Part shown: positions 1 through 5,831 of the stretch, in pieces
Layout: the number at the start of each line of letters is the position of its first letter
How positions within the stretch are numbered: position 1 is the first letter of the stretch
From: Methanosarcinales archaeon
Lineage (GTDB): Archaea > Halobacteriota > Methanosarcinia > Methanotrichales > Methanotrichaceae
DNA length: 10,749 nucleotides
Assembly (NCBI GenBank): GCA_013415595.1
Contig: JAAEEW010000091.1
Coordinates: 1-10,749 of the forward strand
Direction of reading: 5' to 3'
Program-made: the position numbers and the translations under genes
Notes under the pieces: model-generated
The model's input: only the letters and a program-made list of their open reading frames with translations
Database searches by the model: none
Told to the model about the DNA's origin: nothing

Positions 1-56
1 GCGATCGTCTGCTAGCGATCGTCCATTAAAGATAGTCTGCTGAAGACAGCCTGCTG
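1..56. repeat. Degenerate 14-bp tandem repeat, four units
   Basis: Four consecutive 14-bp units can be aligned without gaps at 1-14, 15-28, 29-42 and 43-56. Units 1 and 2 share GCGATCGTC exactly; units 3 and 4 are AAGATAGTCTGCTG and AAGACAGCCTGCTG. A fifth, barely recognisable unit may follow at 57-70. The period is not a multiple of three and no gene covers it, so it is probably non-coding. The array may continue left of the window. Its function is unknown. Confidence 0.6.
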
Positions 57-78
57 AAAAGCCGGCAGGATTCGCCAC

Positions 79-98
79 CTGGGAGCAGAGCTCCTCAG
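79..98. other. Small hairpin downstream of the split TctA gene
   Basis: CTGGGAGC (79-86) can pair with GCTCC and CAG (90-94, 96-98) around an AGA loop, with one bulged T at 95. It lies about 50 bp past the stop of the minus-strand gene ending at 147, so it could mark the 3' end of that transcript. No clear T-run follows it on the minus strand, so I do not call it a terminator. The rest of 57-146 shows nothing I can name. Confidence 0.35.
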
Positions 99-146
99 TA
101 CGGGTATCTTATTTTGCTCTCGCTTTTCGTCGCTGCTCTTGCGGAT

Positions 147-443
147 CTAAAGGAGCTGGAGGTAGTAAATAATCAGCGGCAGCATCAGCACCCCCATGGC
201 ATGGGTCTTTCGAATCCCGAGCAGTGGAGAGATAAGCCCCACCACCGTGGATAGGAAGAAGATCAGCACACCCAGGGGGCCGGTGAAGGCCAGGGTCATG
301 GCCAACAGAGCAGCCAGGACCAGGAGACACAACCTCCGGTAGTTGATCCTGCATACCGCCCGGGCGGCCACCTCCGCCAGCCAGATGGTGGTCAGGTAGG
401 ACAGGAGGGCCACCAGGGCCACGATGGCCAAAAGCTGGATCAT
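147..443 (-). CDS. TctA-like membrane protein, C-terminal part (split gene)
   Basis: This 98-residue, very hydrophobic protein has about four possible membrane segments, near residues 3-25, 37-54, 56-77 and 83-97. It has a basic stretch CRINYRR (31-37) between the first two and a GLISPLLGIRKTHAMG-type turn before the last. This looks like the C-terminal end of archaeal TctA/COG1784 membrane proteins, which usually form one chain of roughly 400 residues. Together with the upstream frame (325 residues) the total of 423 fits one such protein. Its ATG overlaps the TGA of the upstream frame as ATGA, so translation could be coupled. It may be a true gene fission making two subunits, a frameshifted pseudogene, or a sequencing error. 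The substrate is unknown; family naming comes from tricarboxylate transporters but archaeal members are uncharacterised. Confidence 0.75.
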   Translation of the reverse strand: MIQLLAIVALVALLSYLTTIWLAEVAARAVCRINYRRLCLLVLAALLAMTLAFTGPLGVLIFFLSTVVGLISPLLGIRKTHAMGVLMLPLIIYYLQLL

Positions 444-1417
444 ATCCCGCGGTCCAGGTCTATCAGATCCCTTATGGCCACTGCCGCTCCGCTCCGGGCC
501 CGGTCCACGGCGTAAAGGGCCACCAGGGAGAAGACGGCGTTGGCGGTGTTCACCCCGGCTATGGAGACCAGGAACTCCCGGCCGGAGGTGGGAGCGCCCA
601 GCCTCGTGACCACCGTTGCCACCGCCGGGGATATTCCCGGAAACCAGGCCACCACAGATCCTGCCAGACCTCCCAGCACCACGGATCGGAGCAGCTCCAG
701 GGCTCCCAGCTCAAATCCCGTGCTCTCCTGGGGAGGGACGACGGCCTCTGAAAGCAGGCTTATGACCAGGAAGGAGGCCCCGAAGAGGCCGCTAAGCAGT
801 GGGAGCATCACCTGGGGTTCCAGCCCCAGGGGCGAGCGGAGAGCTTCCTGGTGGTCGAAGGCGAACCGGCCCAGAAGGCCGCTGGTCAGGAACAGCAGCA
901 GGGCCATGAACCGGTACTTCCAGTGCACCAGCGAGCCCTGGCCCTCGATGGTGGGGCCCCGCTCGGTGTAGATCATGAGCACGGCTATTGCCAGCAGCAT
1001 CCACCCCACGGCGTCCATGAGCATCTCGTAAAAGCTGCTGAAAAGCGCCGCCAGGGGATATATCAGCAGGAAGGCCACCGCCACCGAGCCGGCGGAGCCG
1101 ATGGCGGAGAGCTTTATGGCCTCAACCCCCCGACCCTCCATCATCAGGGCGTGGCCGGGGAGGACGGCCAGGGCCGTTCCTGCATCCGGCGCCCCCACGA
1201 AAACCGCCGGGATGGCGTCCACAAAGGTCTGGAAGATGCTGGCGGCCAGCACCAGGGCCGCCAGGTGATGGGGCTGCAGTCCTTTGGCCGCCAGCTGGGG
1301 GGAGAGGGCCAGCAGCATGGCCGCAAAGTTGTTCACGTGCAGTCCGGGAGCAAGCCCGCTCAGGACTCCCAGGAAGAAACCGGATGCTACGCATAGTGGA
1401 AGCAGGTAGTCGATCAT
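440..1417 (-). CDS. TctA-like membrane protein, N-terminal part (COG1784 type, split gene)
   Basis: This 325-residue integral membrane protein resembles the archaeal branch of the TctA (DUF112) permease family. Visible family features are the motif GLAPGLHVNN at 21-30 and a second, repeat-like motif FPGISPAVATVV at 259-270. GVNTANAVFSLVALYAVDRA follows at 288-307. Long hydrophobic segments lie around 5-20, 52-72, 105-127, 136-150, 168-183, 203-224, 246-266 and 288-304. The ATG at 1417 is the first start and gives a sensible N-terminus, but no strong Shine-Dalgarno site precedes it. The frame stops after LIDLDRGI, where homologous single-chain proteins should continue into another set of membrane segments; that missing part is encoded in the next frame from 443. 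No TctB or TctC partner is visible here. It is transcribed away from the ribosomal operon. The transported substrate cannot be inferred. Confidence 0.8.
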   Translation of the reverse strand: MIDYLLPLCVASGFFLGVLSGLAPGLHVNNFAAMLLALSPQLAAKGLQPHHLAALVLAASIFQTFVDAIPAVFVGAPDAGTALAVLPGHALMMEGRGVEAIKLSAIGSAGSVAVAFLLIYPLAALFSSFYEMLMDAVGWMLLAIAVLMIYTERGPTIEGQGSLVHWKYRFMALLLFLTSGLLGRFAFDHQEALRSPLGLEPQVMLPLLSGLFGASFLVISLLSEAVVPPQESTGFELGALELLRSVVLGGLAGSVVAWFPGISPAVATVVTRLGAPTSGREFLVSIAGVNTANAVFSLVALYAVDRARSGAAVAIRDLIDLDRGI

Positions 1418-1548
1418 GGTTGGGTTAGAAGGTCCCGGCAGCTGCCCGTGGGGGCGGCACAGAGTCTGACCCTTCTGCAGAGTTATCCGTCTTTTGGCTG
1501 CCGGAGACGATGCCTGTCAACTGAAGGCACGGGGGGATGTGAAAACTC
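1418..1548. other. Divergent intergenic region, upstream part
   Basis: This stretch separates the minus-strand TctA-like gene from the plus-strand ribosomal operon. I see no credible coding sequence. Two weak hairpins are possible: GCTGCC/GGCGGC at 1441-1446 and 1453-1458, and TGCCT/AGGCA at 1511-1515 and 1525-1529. They could belong to the leader of the minus-strand transcript. No distinct minus-strand TATA box is obvious, although the TATATA core at 1550-1555 is nearly symmetric and could in principle serve both directions. Confidence 0.35.
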
Positions 1549-1556
1549 TTATATAC
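1541..1556 (+). promoter_or_regulatory. Archaeal promoter (BRE + TATA box) of the ribosomal operon
   Basis: TTATATA lies at 1549-1555, preceded by the A-rich GAAAAC at 1541-1546 that could act as the TFB recognition element. With the usual archaeal spacing of about 25 bases, transcription would begin near 1576-1580. That leaves a leader of about 100 bases before rpl18e. The orientation is supported by the A-rich element on the left and by the downstream gene. Confidence 0.65.
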
Positions 1557-1577
1557 TGGTGAATCGCTGGTGTTTAG

Positions 1578-1679
1578 CTGTCCGCACGGGAGCCTGGCGG
1601 CTCCTGGCGCATGAACGAAAGTTCGAACGCGCCTGCCGCGCGTGAGTTAGGTCCTATGGGGACCCTGCGGAGGATTTAA
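1578..1679 (+). promoter_or_regulatory. Structured 5' leader of the rpl18e operon (three hairpins)
   Basis: The predicted untranslated leader contains three adjacent stems. Hairpin 1 is GGAGCC/GGCTCC at 1589-1604 with loop TGGC. Hairpin 2 spans 1606-1633: outer stem GGCGC/GCGCC, an asymmetric internal loop (AT against GAAC), inner stem GAAC/GTTC and a GAAA tetraloop of the GNRA type. Hairpin 3 is GGTCC/GGACC at 1650-1664 with loop TATGG. The Shine-Dalgarno site GGAGG (1669-1673) begins five bases after hairpin 3 and sits six bases before the ATG. Such compact structure next to the ribosome binding site suggests translational control, perhaps feedback by an operon product such as L13. The regulation is inference; the stems are read directly from the sequence. 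Confidence 0.5.
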
Positions 1680-2042
1680 ATGAAGGATCTCAAGAAGACT
1701 AATCCGAGATTGGCCCGCCTGATCGGCGATCTCAAGGCCGCCTCCAGAGAGAGTGGCGTTGCCATCTGGCGCGATGTGGCCAAGAGGCTGGAAAAGCCGA
1801 GGCGAAGCTACGCCGCCATAAATCTGAGCAAGATCAACAGACACACCAGCCCGGACGACAAGGTTTTAGTTGCTGGAAAGGTTTTGGGCGCGGGGGATGT
1901 CGATCACAAGATTACGGTTGCTGCCCTTGCCTTTAGCACCCAGGCAGCCGCCAAGATAGAGATGGCTGGTGGAAAGTGCCTCAAGATTGAGGAGCTAGTT
2001 AAGCTGTACCCTGAGGGCTCCGGCGTTAAGATTTTGAGGTGA
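1680..2042 (+). CDS. rpl18e: 50S ribosomal protein L18e (eL18)
   Basis: This 120-residue protein is the archaeal/eukaryotic large-subunit protein eL18, related in fold to bacterial L15. The N-terminus (KKTNPRLARLIGDLK), the central WRDVAKRLEKPRR and the INLSKINRHT region, followed by VLVAGKVLGAGDVDHKITVAALAFS, are typical of the family. The length is normal. The ATG follows a strong GGAGG site at 1669-1673 with six bases of spacing, and a TATA box and structured leader lie upstream. It is therefore the first gene of the operon. Its TGA at 2040-2042 overlaps the Shine-Dalgarno site of rpl13. Order rpl18e-rpl13-rps9-rpoN-rpoK is a standard euryarchaeal arrangement. Confidence 0.97.
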   Translation: MKDLKKTNPRLARLIGDLKAASRESGVAIWRDVAKRLEKPRRSYAAINLSKINRHTSPDDKVLVAGKVLGAGDVDHKITVAALAFSTQAAAKIEMAGGKCLKIEELVKLYPEGSGVKILR

Positions 2043-2047
2043 TCTTG

Positions 2048-2464
2048 GTGATCGTTGATGCAACTGGATTGATTTTGGGACGTCTTGCCAGCGTGGCTGC
2101 GTCGCAACTTCTTAAGGGCGAGGAGATCAATATCGTGAATGCAGAGAAGGCCATCGTGTCCGGCCAGAGGGATTCCATATTCCGCGAGTATTACGCAGTA
2201 GTCGCCAGGGGATCCCGGGAGCACGGCCCTCACTTTCCAAAGAGGCCTGAGCGCATTCTGAAGAGAACCGTAAGGGGAATGCTTCCCTACAGGACCAAGC
2301 GAGGACGGGAAGCCATGTCCAAGCTGCGAGTATACGTCGGCGTGCCCAGGGAGTTCGTGGGCCAGCCAGTCGAGCAACTCGAAGCAGCCAAGATGAAGGG
2401 ATTTAGCAGGGCCAACTACATCGAGCTCGGCGAGCTCGCCAAGAGATTGGGCTCACACTTCTAG
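2048..2464 (+). CDS. rpl13: 50S ribosomal protein L13 (uL13)
   Basis: This is the universal large-subunit protein uL13, 138 residues from the preferred start. Hallmarks are the N-terminal VDATGLILGRLAS, the NAEKAIVSG segment, and RTVRGMLPYRTKRGREAMSKL, which is the family's RNA-binding central motif. A GTG at 2039 would add three residues and overlap the previous stop. However, GAGGTGATC at 2036-2044 is a near-perfect Shine-Dalgarno site, which places the likely start at GTG 2048 and gives the usual short N-terminus MIVDATG. In bacteria, L13 represses its own L13-S9 operon by binding the mRNA leader; whether this archaeal homologue does so is unknown, but the leader structure upstream makes the question relevant. 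Rps9 follows after 10 bases. Confidence 0.96.
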   Translation: MIVDATGLILGRLASVAASQLLKGEEINIVNAEKAIVSGQRDSIFREYYAVVARGSREHGPHFPKRPERILKRTVRGMLPYRTKRGREAMSKLRVYVGVPREFVGQPVEQLEAAKMKGFSRANYIELGELAKRLGSHF

Positions 2465-2474
2465 GAGGTTCATC

Positions 2475-2873
2475 ATGAAGACAGTCAACTCATCGGGCAA
2501 GAAGAAGACGGCGATCGCAAGAGCCACTCTCAAGGAGGGAGCGGGGCGAATTCGCATAAACAAGAGGCCCCTGGAGATAATTGAGCCAAAGCTTGCCAGG
2601 CTCAAGATAATGGAGCCGGTCATAATGGCCAAGGATGCTGTAGCCAGCATCGATATCGACGTCGTAGTTAAGGGTGGCGGCACCATAGGACAGGCTGATG
2701 CTGTCCGGACCGCGATCGCTAGAGGGATCGTGGAGTGGACCAGCGACGCCGCTTTGAAAGAGGCGTTCAGCGAGTACGACCGAAATCTCCTGGTCAGCGA
2801 CCACAGACAGAAGGAGAAGAAAAAGTTCGGCGGACCTGGTGCCCGGGCTAAGTACCAGAAGTCGTATAGGTGA
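2475..2873 (+). CDS. rps9: 30S ribosomal protein S9 (uS9)
   Basis: This 132-residue protein is uS9 of the small subunit. It shows the N-terminal SGKKKTAIARATLKEGAGRI strand region and the GGGTIGQADAVRTAIARGIV segment. The basic tail ends in KYQKSYR, whose conserved C-terminal arginine reaches the P-site tRNA in known ribosome structures. Length is typical for archaea. The ATG follows AGGAGGT at 2463-2469, one of the strongest ribosome binding sites in the window, which itself overlaps the rpl13 stop. The stop codon TGA at 2871-2873 lies inside the ribosome binding site of rpoN, so the genes are tightly coupled. Confidence 0.97.
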   Translation: MKTVNSSGKKKTAIARATLKEGAGRIRINKRPLEIIEPKLARLKIMEPVIMAKDAVASIDIDVVVKGGGTIGQADAVRTAIARGIVEWTSDAALKEAFSEYDRNLLVSDHRQKEKKKFGGPGARAKYQKSYR

Positions 2874-2879
2874 GGCTAC

Positions 2880-3065
2880 TTGATACCAGTTAGGTGCTTC
2901 TCCTGCGGAACAGCGATCTCCAGCGTCTGGGAGGAGTACAAGGAGCGCATCAAGTCTGAGCCACCGGGAAAGGTGCTTGACGACCTGGGCATTGAAAGAT
3001 ATTGCTGCAGGCGTATGCTTCTCGCCCATGTGGAGATTGTGGATGTGCTCCGGCGGTACCAGTAG
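2880..3065 (+). CDS. rpoN: DNA-directed RNA polymerase subunit N (Rpb10 homologue)
   Basis: This 61-residue protein is archaeal RpoN, the counterpart of eukaryotic Rpb10, an assembly subunit of RNA polymerase. The zinc site is intact: RCFSCG supplies Cys6 and Cys9 and RYCCRRM supplies Cys42 and Cys43. The last helix region HVEIVDVLRRY is also typical. The start is a TTG at 2880, giving the standard N-terminus MIPVRCFSCG; AGGTGAGG at 2868-2875 is its ribosome binding site. The gene ends only three bases before a tRNA gene, so the transcript must be cut directly after the stop codon. It is not related to bacterial sigma-54, which shares the gene symbol. Confidence 0.97.
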   Translation: MIPVRCFSCGTAISSVWEEYKERIKSEPPGKVLDDLGIERYCCRRMLLAHVEIVDVLRRYQ

Positions 3066-3068
3066 AAG

Positions 3069-3143
3069 GGGGTTGTAGGGTAGCCTGGTCCATCCTACAG
3101 CGTTCGGGACGCTGTGACCTGAGTTCGAATCTCAGCAACCCCA
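3069..3143 (+). tRNA. tRNA-Pro (anticodon CGG)
   Basis: A full cloverleaf can be drawn. The 7-bp acceptor is GGGGTTG (3069-3075) with CAACCCC (3136-3142), and the discriminator is A3143. The D stem is GGGT/ATCC with a GG in the loop. The anticodon stem is CAGCG/CGCTG with loop TTCGGGA, which puts CGG at 3105-3107. The T stem is CTGAG/CTCAG with loop TTCGAAT. CGG reads the proline codon CCG; G37 and A73 fit proline tRNAs. The variable loop is only four bases. CCA is not encoded. The gene has no introns. It lies in the same direction between rpoN and rpoK with no promoter of its own visible, so it is probably released from the operon mRNA by RNase P and tRNase Z. Confidence 0.96.
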
Positions 3144-3170
3144 TCACATTCTTCCTTTTGAGGTGGCTAT

Positions 3171-3359
3171 TTGAAGGGCGAGAAATATACTCGATTTGAA
3201 CGTGCCAGGATAGTGGGAGCACGGGCTTTACAGATTTTCATGGGCGCTCCAGTGTTTATCAATACTGAGTCGATAGACCCTCTCGAAATAGCTCTCGAGG
3301 AGATGAGACTGGGAGTAATTCCTATCACCGTTAAACGCGATCGAAGAACATCTAGGTAG
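3171..3359 (+). CDS. rpoK: DNA-directed RNA polymerase subunit K (Rpb6/omega homologue)
   Basis: This 62-residue protein is archaeal RpoK, equivalent to eukaryotic Rpb6 and bacterial omega, which latches the largest polymerase subunit. The sequence YTRFERARIVGARALQIFMG followed by DPLEIALEEMRLGVIPITVKR is the family's core. The start is a TTG at 3171, preceded by GAGGTGG at 3160-3166. It begins 27 bases after the tRNA, enough for its own ribosome binding site on the message left after tRNA excision. Its TAG at 3357-3359 directly adjoins the ribosome binding site of rps2. In some other euryarchaea an enolase gene separates rpoK from rps2; here none does. Confidence 0.96.
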   Translation: MKGEKYTRFERARIVGARALQIFMGAPVFINTESIDPLEIALEEMRLGVIPITVKRDRRTSR

Positions 3360-3368
3360 GTGAATCAT

Positions 3369-3989
3369 TTGGTTGAAGATGATGTGATTACCGTAGAGGG
3401 GGAGTACGAGACTCTCATTCCCATTGATGAGTATCTCGCCGCTGGCGTGCACATAGGCACTCAACAGAAGACCAGCGATATGATGAATTACATTTACAGG
3501 GTGCGAACCGATGGCCTCTACGTCCTTGACGTGCAGTCGACAGATAAGCGTATCAGGCTGGCAGGAAAGTTCCTGGCCAACTACGAGCCATCCAAGATCC
3601 TGGTGGTCTCGGCCAGGCAGTACGGCCAGCGGCCGGCCACCATGTTCGCCAAGACCATCGGGGCCAAGGCCAATGTGGGACGGTTCATCCCCAACACACT
3701 GACCAACCCGGCCTTTGCCGGTTTCATCGAGCCCGACGTGCTCATGACCACAGACCCGAGCGGCGACGCTCAGGCGGTCAACGAGGCTGTGGATGCCGGG
3801 ATCCCCGTGGTGGCCCTCTGTGATACAAACAATATGATCTCCAACGTGGATCTGGTCATACCCACAAACAACAAGGGTCGAAAGGCCCTGACCCTGATCT
3901 ACTGGCTCCTGGCCAGGCAGGTGCTGAGAGAGAGGAACGAAGAAGACAGGTTCAGGTATACCGTTTCTGACTTCGAGATGGAGTTTTGA
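3369..3989 (+). CDS. rps2: 30S ribosomal protein S2 (uS2)
   Basis: This is uS2 of the small subunit, 206 residues from the preferred start and typical for archaea. It contains LIPIDEYLAAGVHIGTQQ near the N-terminus, then IYRVRTDGLYVLDV. The central VGRFIPNTLTNPAF and the C-terminal DAGIPVVALCDTNN and VIPTNNKGRKALTLIYWLLA are strongly conserved S2 motifs. A GTG at 3360 directly after the rpoK stop is in frame. However, GGTGA at 3359-3363 looks like the Shine-Dalgarno site, so the TTG at 3369 is preferred, giving MVEDDVITVEG. The stop TGA at 3987-3989 is followed by the MEMO gene two bases later. Confidence 0.96.
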   Translation: MVEDDVITVEGEYETLIPIDEYLAAGVHIGTQQKTSDMMNYIYRVRTDGLYVLDVQSTDKRIRLAGKFLANYEPSKILVVSARQYGQRPATMFAKTIGAKANVGRFIPNTLTNPAFAGFIEPDVLMTTDPSGDAQAVNEAVDAGIPVVALCDTNNMISNVDLVIPTNNKGRKALTLIYWLLARQVLRERNEEDRFRYTVSDFEMEF

Positions 3990-3991
3990 AG

Positions 3992-4786
3992 ATGAGATAT
4001 CCGGCTGCGGCGGACAAGTTTTACCCCGCCAGCCCACAGCTGCTGAACAGCCAGCTCGACGAGGCCTTCCAGGGATTGACCCGGGAGGTCTGGCCTGTGA
4101 TTGGGGCAGTTGTCCCTCACGCCGGATACGTCTATTCCGGGTCGGTGGCCGCGGAGGTCTACTCCCGGCTTCCCCGAAGAGATACCTACGTACTGATCGG
4201 CCCCAACCACTATGGAGTGGGACTTCCCGTGGCCATGAGCAGGGAGTCCTGGCAGACTCCCCTGGGAGTTGTGGAGTGCGACCAGGAGCTGGCCGAAGCC
4301 CTGGAGGGCACCATCATCGCAGAGGATGAGGCTGCCCACCTGTACGAGCACTCCCTGGAAGTGCAGTTGCCTTTTCTCCAGAGAGGCTTTGCAGACTTCA
4401 AGATCCTCCCCATCAGCCTGGGACTCCAGGACGAGGACACGGCAATTGAGGTGGGGACGGCAGTAGGCCAGGCTGCAAGTCGTCTGGGCAGAGACTGCAC
4501 CATCATCGCCTCCTCGGATCTCACCCACTACCAGAGACAGGAAGTGGCCCGGCAAAACGACATATCGGTGGTGGAGGCCGTATTGAGGATGGAGGTGAGC
4601 GAGCTGTACAGCCGGATATACAGCAAGAACATCTCTGCCTGCGGGTACGGCCCAATCGCGTCCACCATCGTCGCCTCCCGCATCCTGGGAGCCTCCAGCG
4701 GCAAGCTGCTGCGTTACGCCACCAGCGGCGACGTCTCCGGGGACTACAACCAGGTGGTAGGTTATAGCGCCATAGTCTTCACCTGA
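3992..4786 (+). CDS. MEMO1 family protein (LigB-like fold)
   Basis: This 264-residue protein belongs to the MEMO family (former UPF0103), which shares the fold of class III non-haem iron dioxygenases. Family motifs are RYPAAADKFYP (2-12), PHAGYVYSG (42-50), GPNHYG (70-75), YEHSLEVQLPF (118-128), ASSDLTHY (173-180) and SACGYGP (215-221), then ATSGDVSGDY near the end. His43, His73 and His120 are candidates for the metal site. Bacterial and archaeal MEMO proteins often occur with AMMECR1 and radical SAM proteins, but neither partner is here. The biochemical role in archaea is not established. An in-frame TTG at 3986 overlaps the rps2 stop; ATG 3992 gives the usual N-terminus MRYPA. It lies between rps2 and mevalonate kinase, and its stop lies in the kinase ribosome binding site. 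Confidence 0.93.
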   Translation: MRYPAAADKFYPASPQLLNSQLDEAFQGLTREVWPVIGAVVPHAGYVYSGSVAAEVYSRLPRRDTYVLIGPNHYGVGLPVAMSRESWQTPLGVVECDQELAEALEGTIIAEDEAAHLYEHSLEVQLPFLQRGFADFKILPISLGLQDEDTAIEVGTAVGQAASRLGRDCTIIASSDLTHYQRQEVARQNDISVVEAVLRMEVSELYSRIYSKNISACGYGPIASTIVASRILGASSGKLLRYATSGDVSGDYNQVVGYSAIVFT

Positions 4787-4797
4787 GGAGGGATCCC

Positions 4798-5769
4798 CTG
4801 ACATCGGCCTCGGCTCCTGGCAAGGTCATATTGTTTGGAGAGCACGCCGTTGTATCAGGATCTCCAGCTCTGGGCTCGGCCATTGACCTGAGAGCCCGGG
4901 TACAGGTGGAGAAGATTTCCCGGGGCCTGGAGATCGACATCAAAAACCTGGGCTTGACGGTAACAGGATTTTCGATAGACCCCCACTCCGGCAGCATCCT
5001 TTCCCTGGGAAGCAGTGACGAAGCCCTGAAAGCCAGCCGGTACGTTCGGGCCATTGTCCAGGAGCTGGAATTGGACAGGGTGAGAATTACCGTCGATTCC
5101 GAACTCCCGGTGGGCGCCGGCCTGGGATCCTCAGCGGCTATCGTGGTGGCCGCTCTGGGAGCATTGAACTGCCATCTGGGCAACGACTTGTCCAGGGAAG
5201 AGATCGCCAAAGAGGCCTTTCGCATAGAAAAAATGGTTCAGCAGGGACTGGGAAGTCCCATGGACACGGCGCTATCCGCCTTTGGAGGATACCGGCTGGT
5301 CAGCCAGGGCACAGAGCCAGTGGATTTGCCACCCCTGGACCTGGTGGTGGGATTCACCGGAATATCCCATGACACCAGAAAGGAAGTGGCCAAGGTCCAG
5401 AGCCTCAAAGGGAGGTATCCGGAGGTCCTGGAGAGCATCTTCAAGGCCATAGGTGCAGTGACCTTCCGGGCCATGGACTGTATAAAGGCAGAGGACATGC
5501 CGGAACTGGGAACCCTGATGAACATCAACCAGGGACTGCTGGAGGCCATAGGGGTCAACACCAGGGAGCTGTCCGAGCTCATCTACGCCGCCCGGGGGTC
5601 GGGGAGGGCTCTGGGAGCCAAGCTCACCGGGGCGGGGGGCGGAGGGTGCATGATCGCTCTGCCGGCGCCCGGTGGCCAGAGAGATATACTCACTGCCCTA
5701 TCCCAGGCCAAAGGCCAGGGATTCCAGGTGGCCACCGGAGGCCAGGGACTGATGATTGAAAGCCCCTGA
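4798..5769 (+). CDS. mvk: Mevalonate kinase (GHMP family), probable CTG start
   Basis: Mevalonate kinase phosphorylates mevalonate with ATP, the first committed kinase step of isoprenoid synthesis. All three GHMP motifs are present: SAPGKVILFGEHAVV near residues 5-19, PVGAGLGSSAA (104-114, the ATP loop) and GAGGGG (278-283). SPMDT (153-157) carries the likely catalytic aspartate Asp156. The start is unusual. The first standard in-frame start is TTG at 4831, but that would delete the conserved APGKVI strand. The frame is open back to a TAG at 4765 and holds no ATG, GTG or TTG in between. CTG at 4798 lies six bases after GGAGG (4787-4791) and yields MTSASAPGKVILFGEH, the expected N-terminus, for 323 residues in total. 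Downstream steps IPK and Fni follow. Confidence 0.93.
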   Translation: MTSASAPGKVILFGEHAVVSGSPALGSAIDLRARVQVEKISRGLEIDIKNLGLTVTGFSIDPHSGSILSLGSSDEALKASRYVRAIVQELELDRVRITVDSELPVGAGLGSSAAIVVAALGALNCHLGNDLSREEIAKEAFRIEKMVQQGLGSPMDTALSAFGGYRLVSQGTEPVDLPPLDLVVGFTGISHDTRKEVAKVQSLKGRYPEVLESIFKAIGAVTFRAMDCIKAEDMPELGTLMNINQGLLEAIGVNTRELSELIYAARGSGRALGAKLTGAGGGGCMIALPAPGGQRDILTALSQAKGQGFQVATGGQGLMIESP

Positions 5770-5775
5770 CGGGAC

Positions 5776-5789
5776 CAGATTAAATATAC
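5776..5789 (+). promoter_or_regulatory. Archaeal TATA box upstream of isopentenyl phosphate kinase
   Basis: TTAAATATA at 5780-5788 lies 44 bases before the ATG of the next gene, in the only AT-rich gap (5770-5831) between mevalonate kinase and IPK. The expected transcription start is near 5810, giving a leader of about 20 bases that contains AGGT (5822-5825) as a modest ribosome binding site. It could start a second transcript for ipk-fni-RNase J-idsA. Readthrough from upstream remains possible, since no terminator is obvious. Confidence 0.55.
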
Positions 5790-5831
5790 TTGAACATAAG
5801 AGATAACAGATAGACAACTACAGGTCAGCGA

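Noticed and set aside
851..1396. 181-codon plus-strand frame opposite the TctA-like gene
   Set aside because: Its product is rich in Gly, Gln and His with no family character, while the minus strand encodes a coherent membrane protein with known motifs. It is an antisense shadow of GC-rich coding DNA.
1606..1633. Possible tRNA T-arm (GTTCGAAC) in the leader
   Set aside because: The flanking bases do not form a 5-bp T stem and no acceptor, D or anticodon arm can be drawn. The palindrome is better explained by the GAAA-capped hairpin.
1448..1645. 65-codon plus-strand frame in the intergenic region
   Set aside because: It runs across the TATA box and into the structured leader, has no ribosome binding site and its product resembles nothing. 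It is more likely chance.
3228..4037. 269-codon minus-strand frame opposite rpoK and rps2
   Set aside because: The plus strand carries clear RpoK and S2 sequences; the minus product has no recognisable domain.
3899..4804. 301-codon minus-strand frame opposite the MEMO gene
   Set aside because: All MEMO motifs are read on the plus strand. The antisense product is low-complexity and is a shadow.
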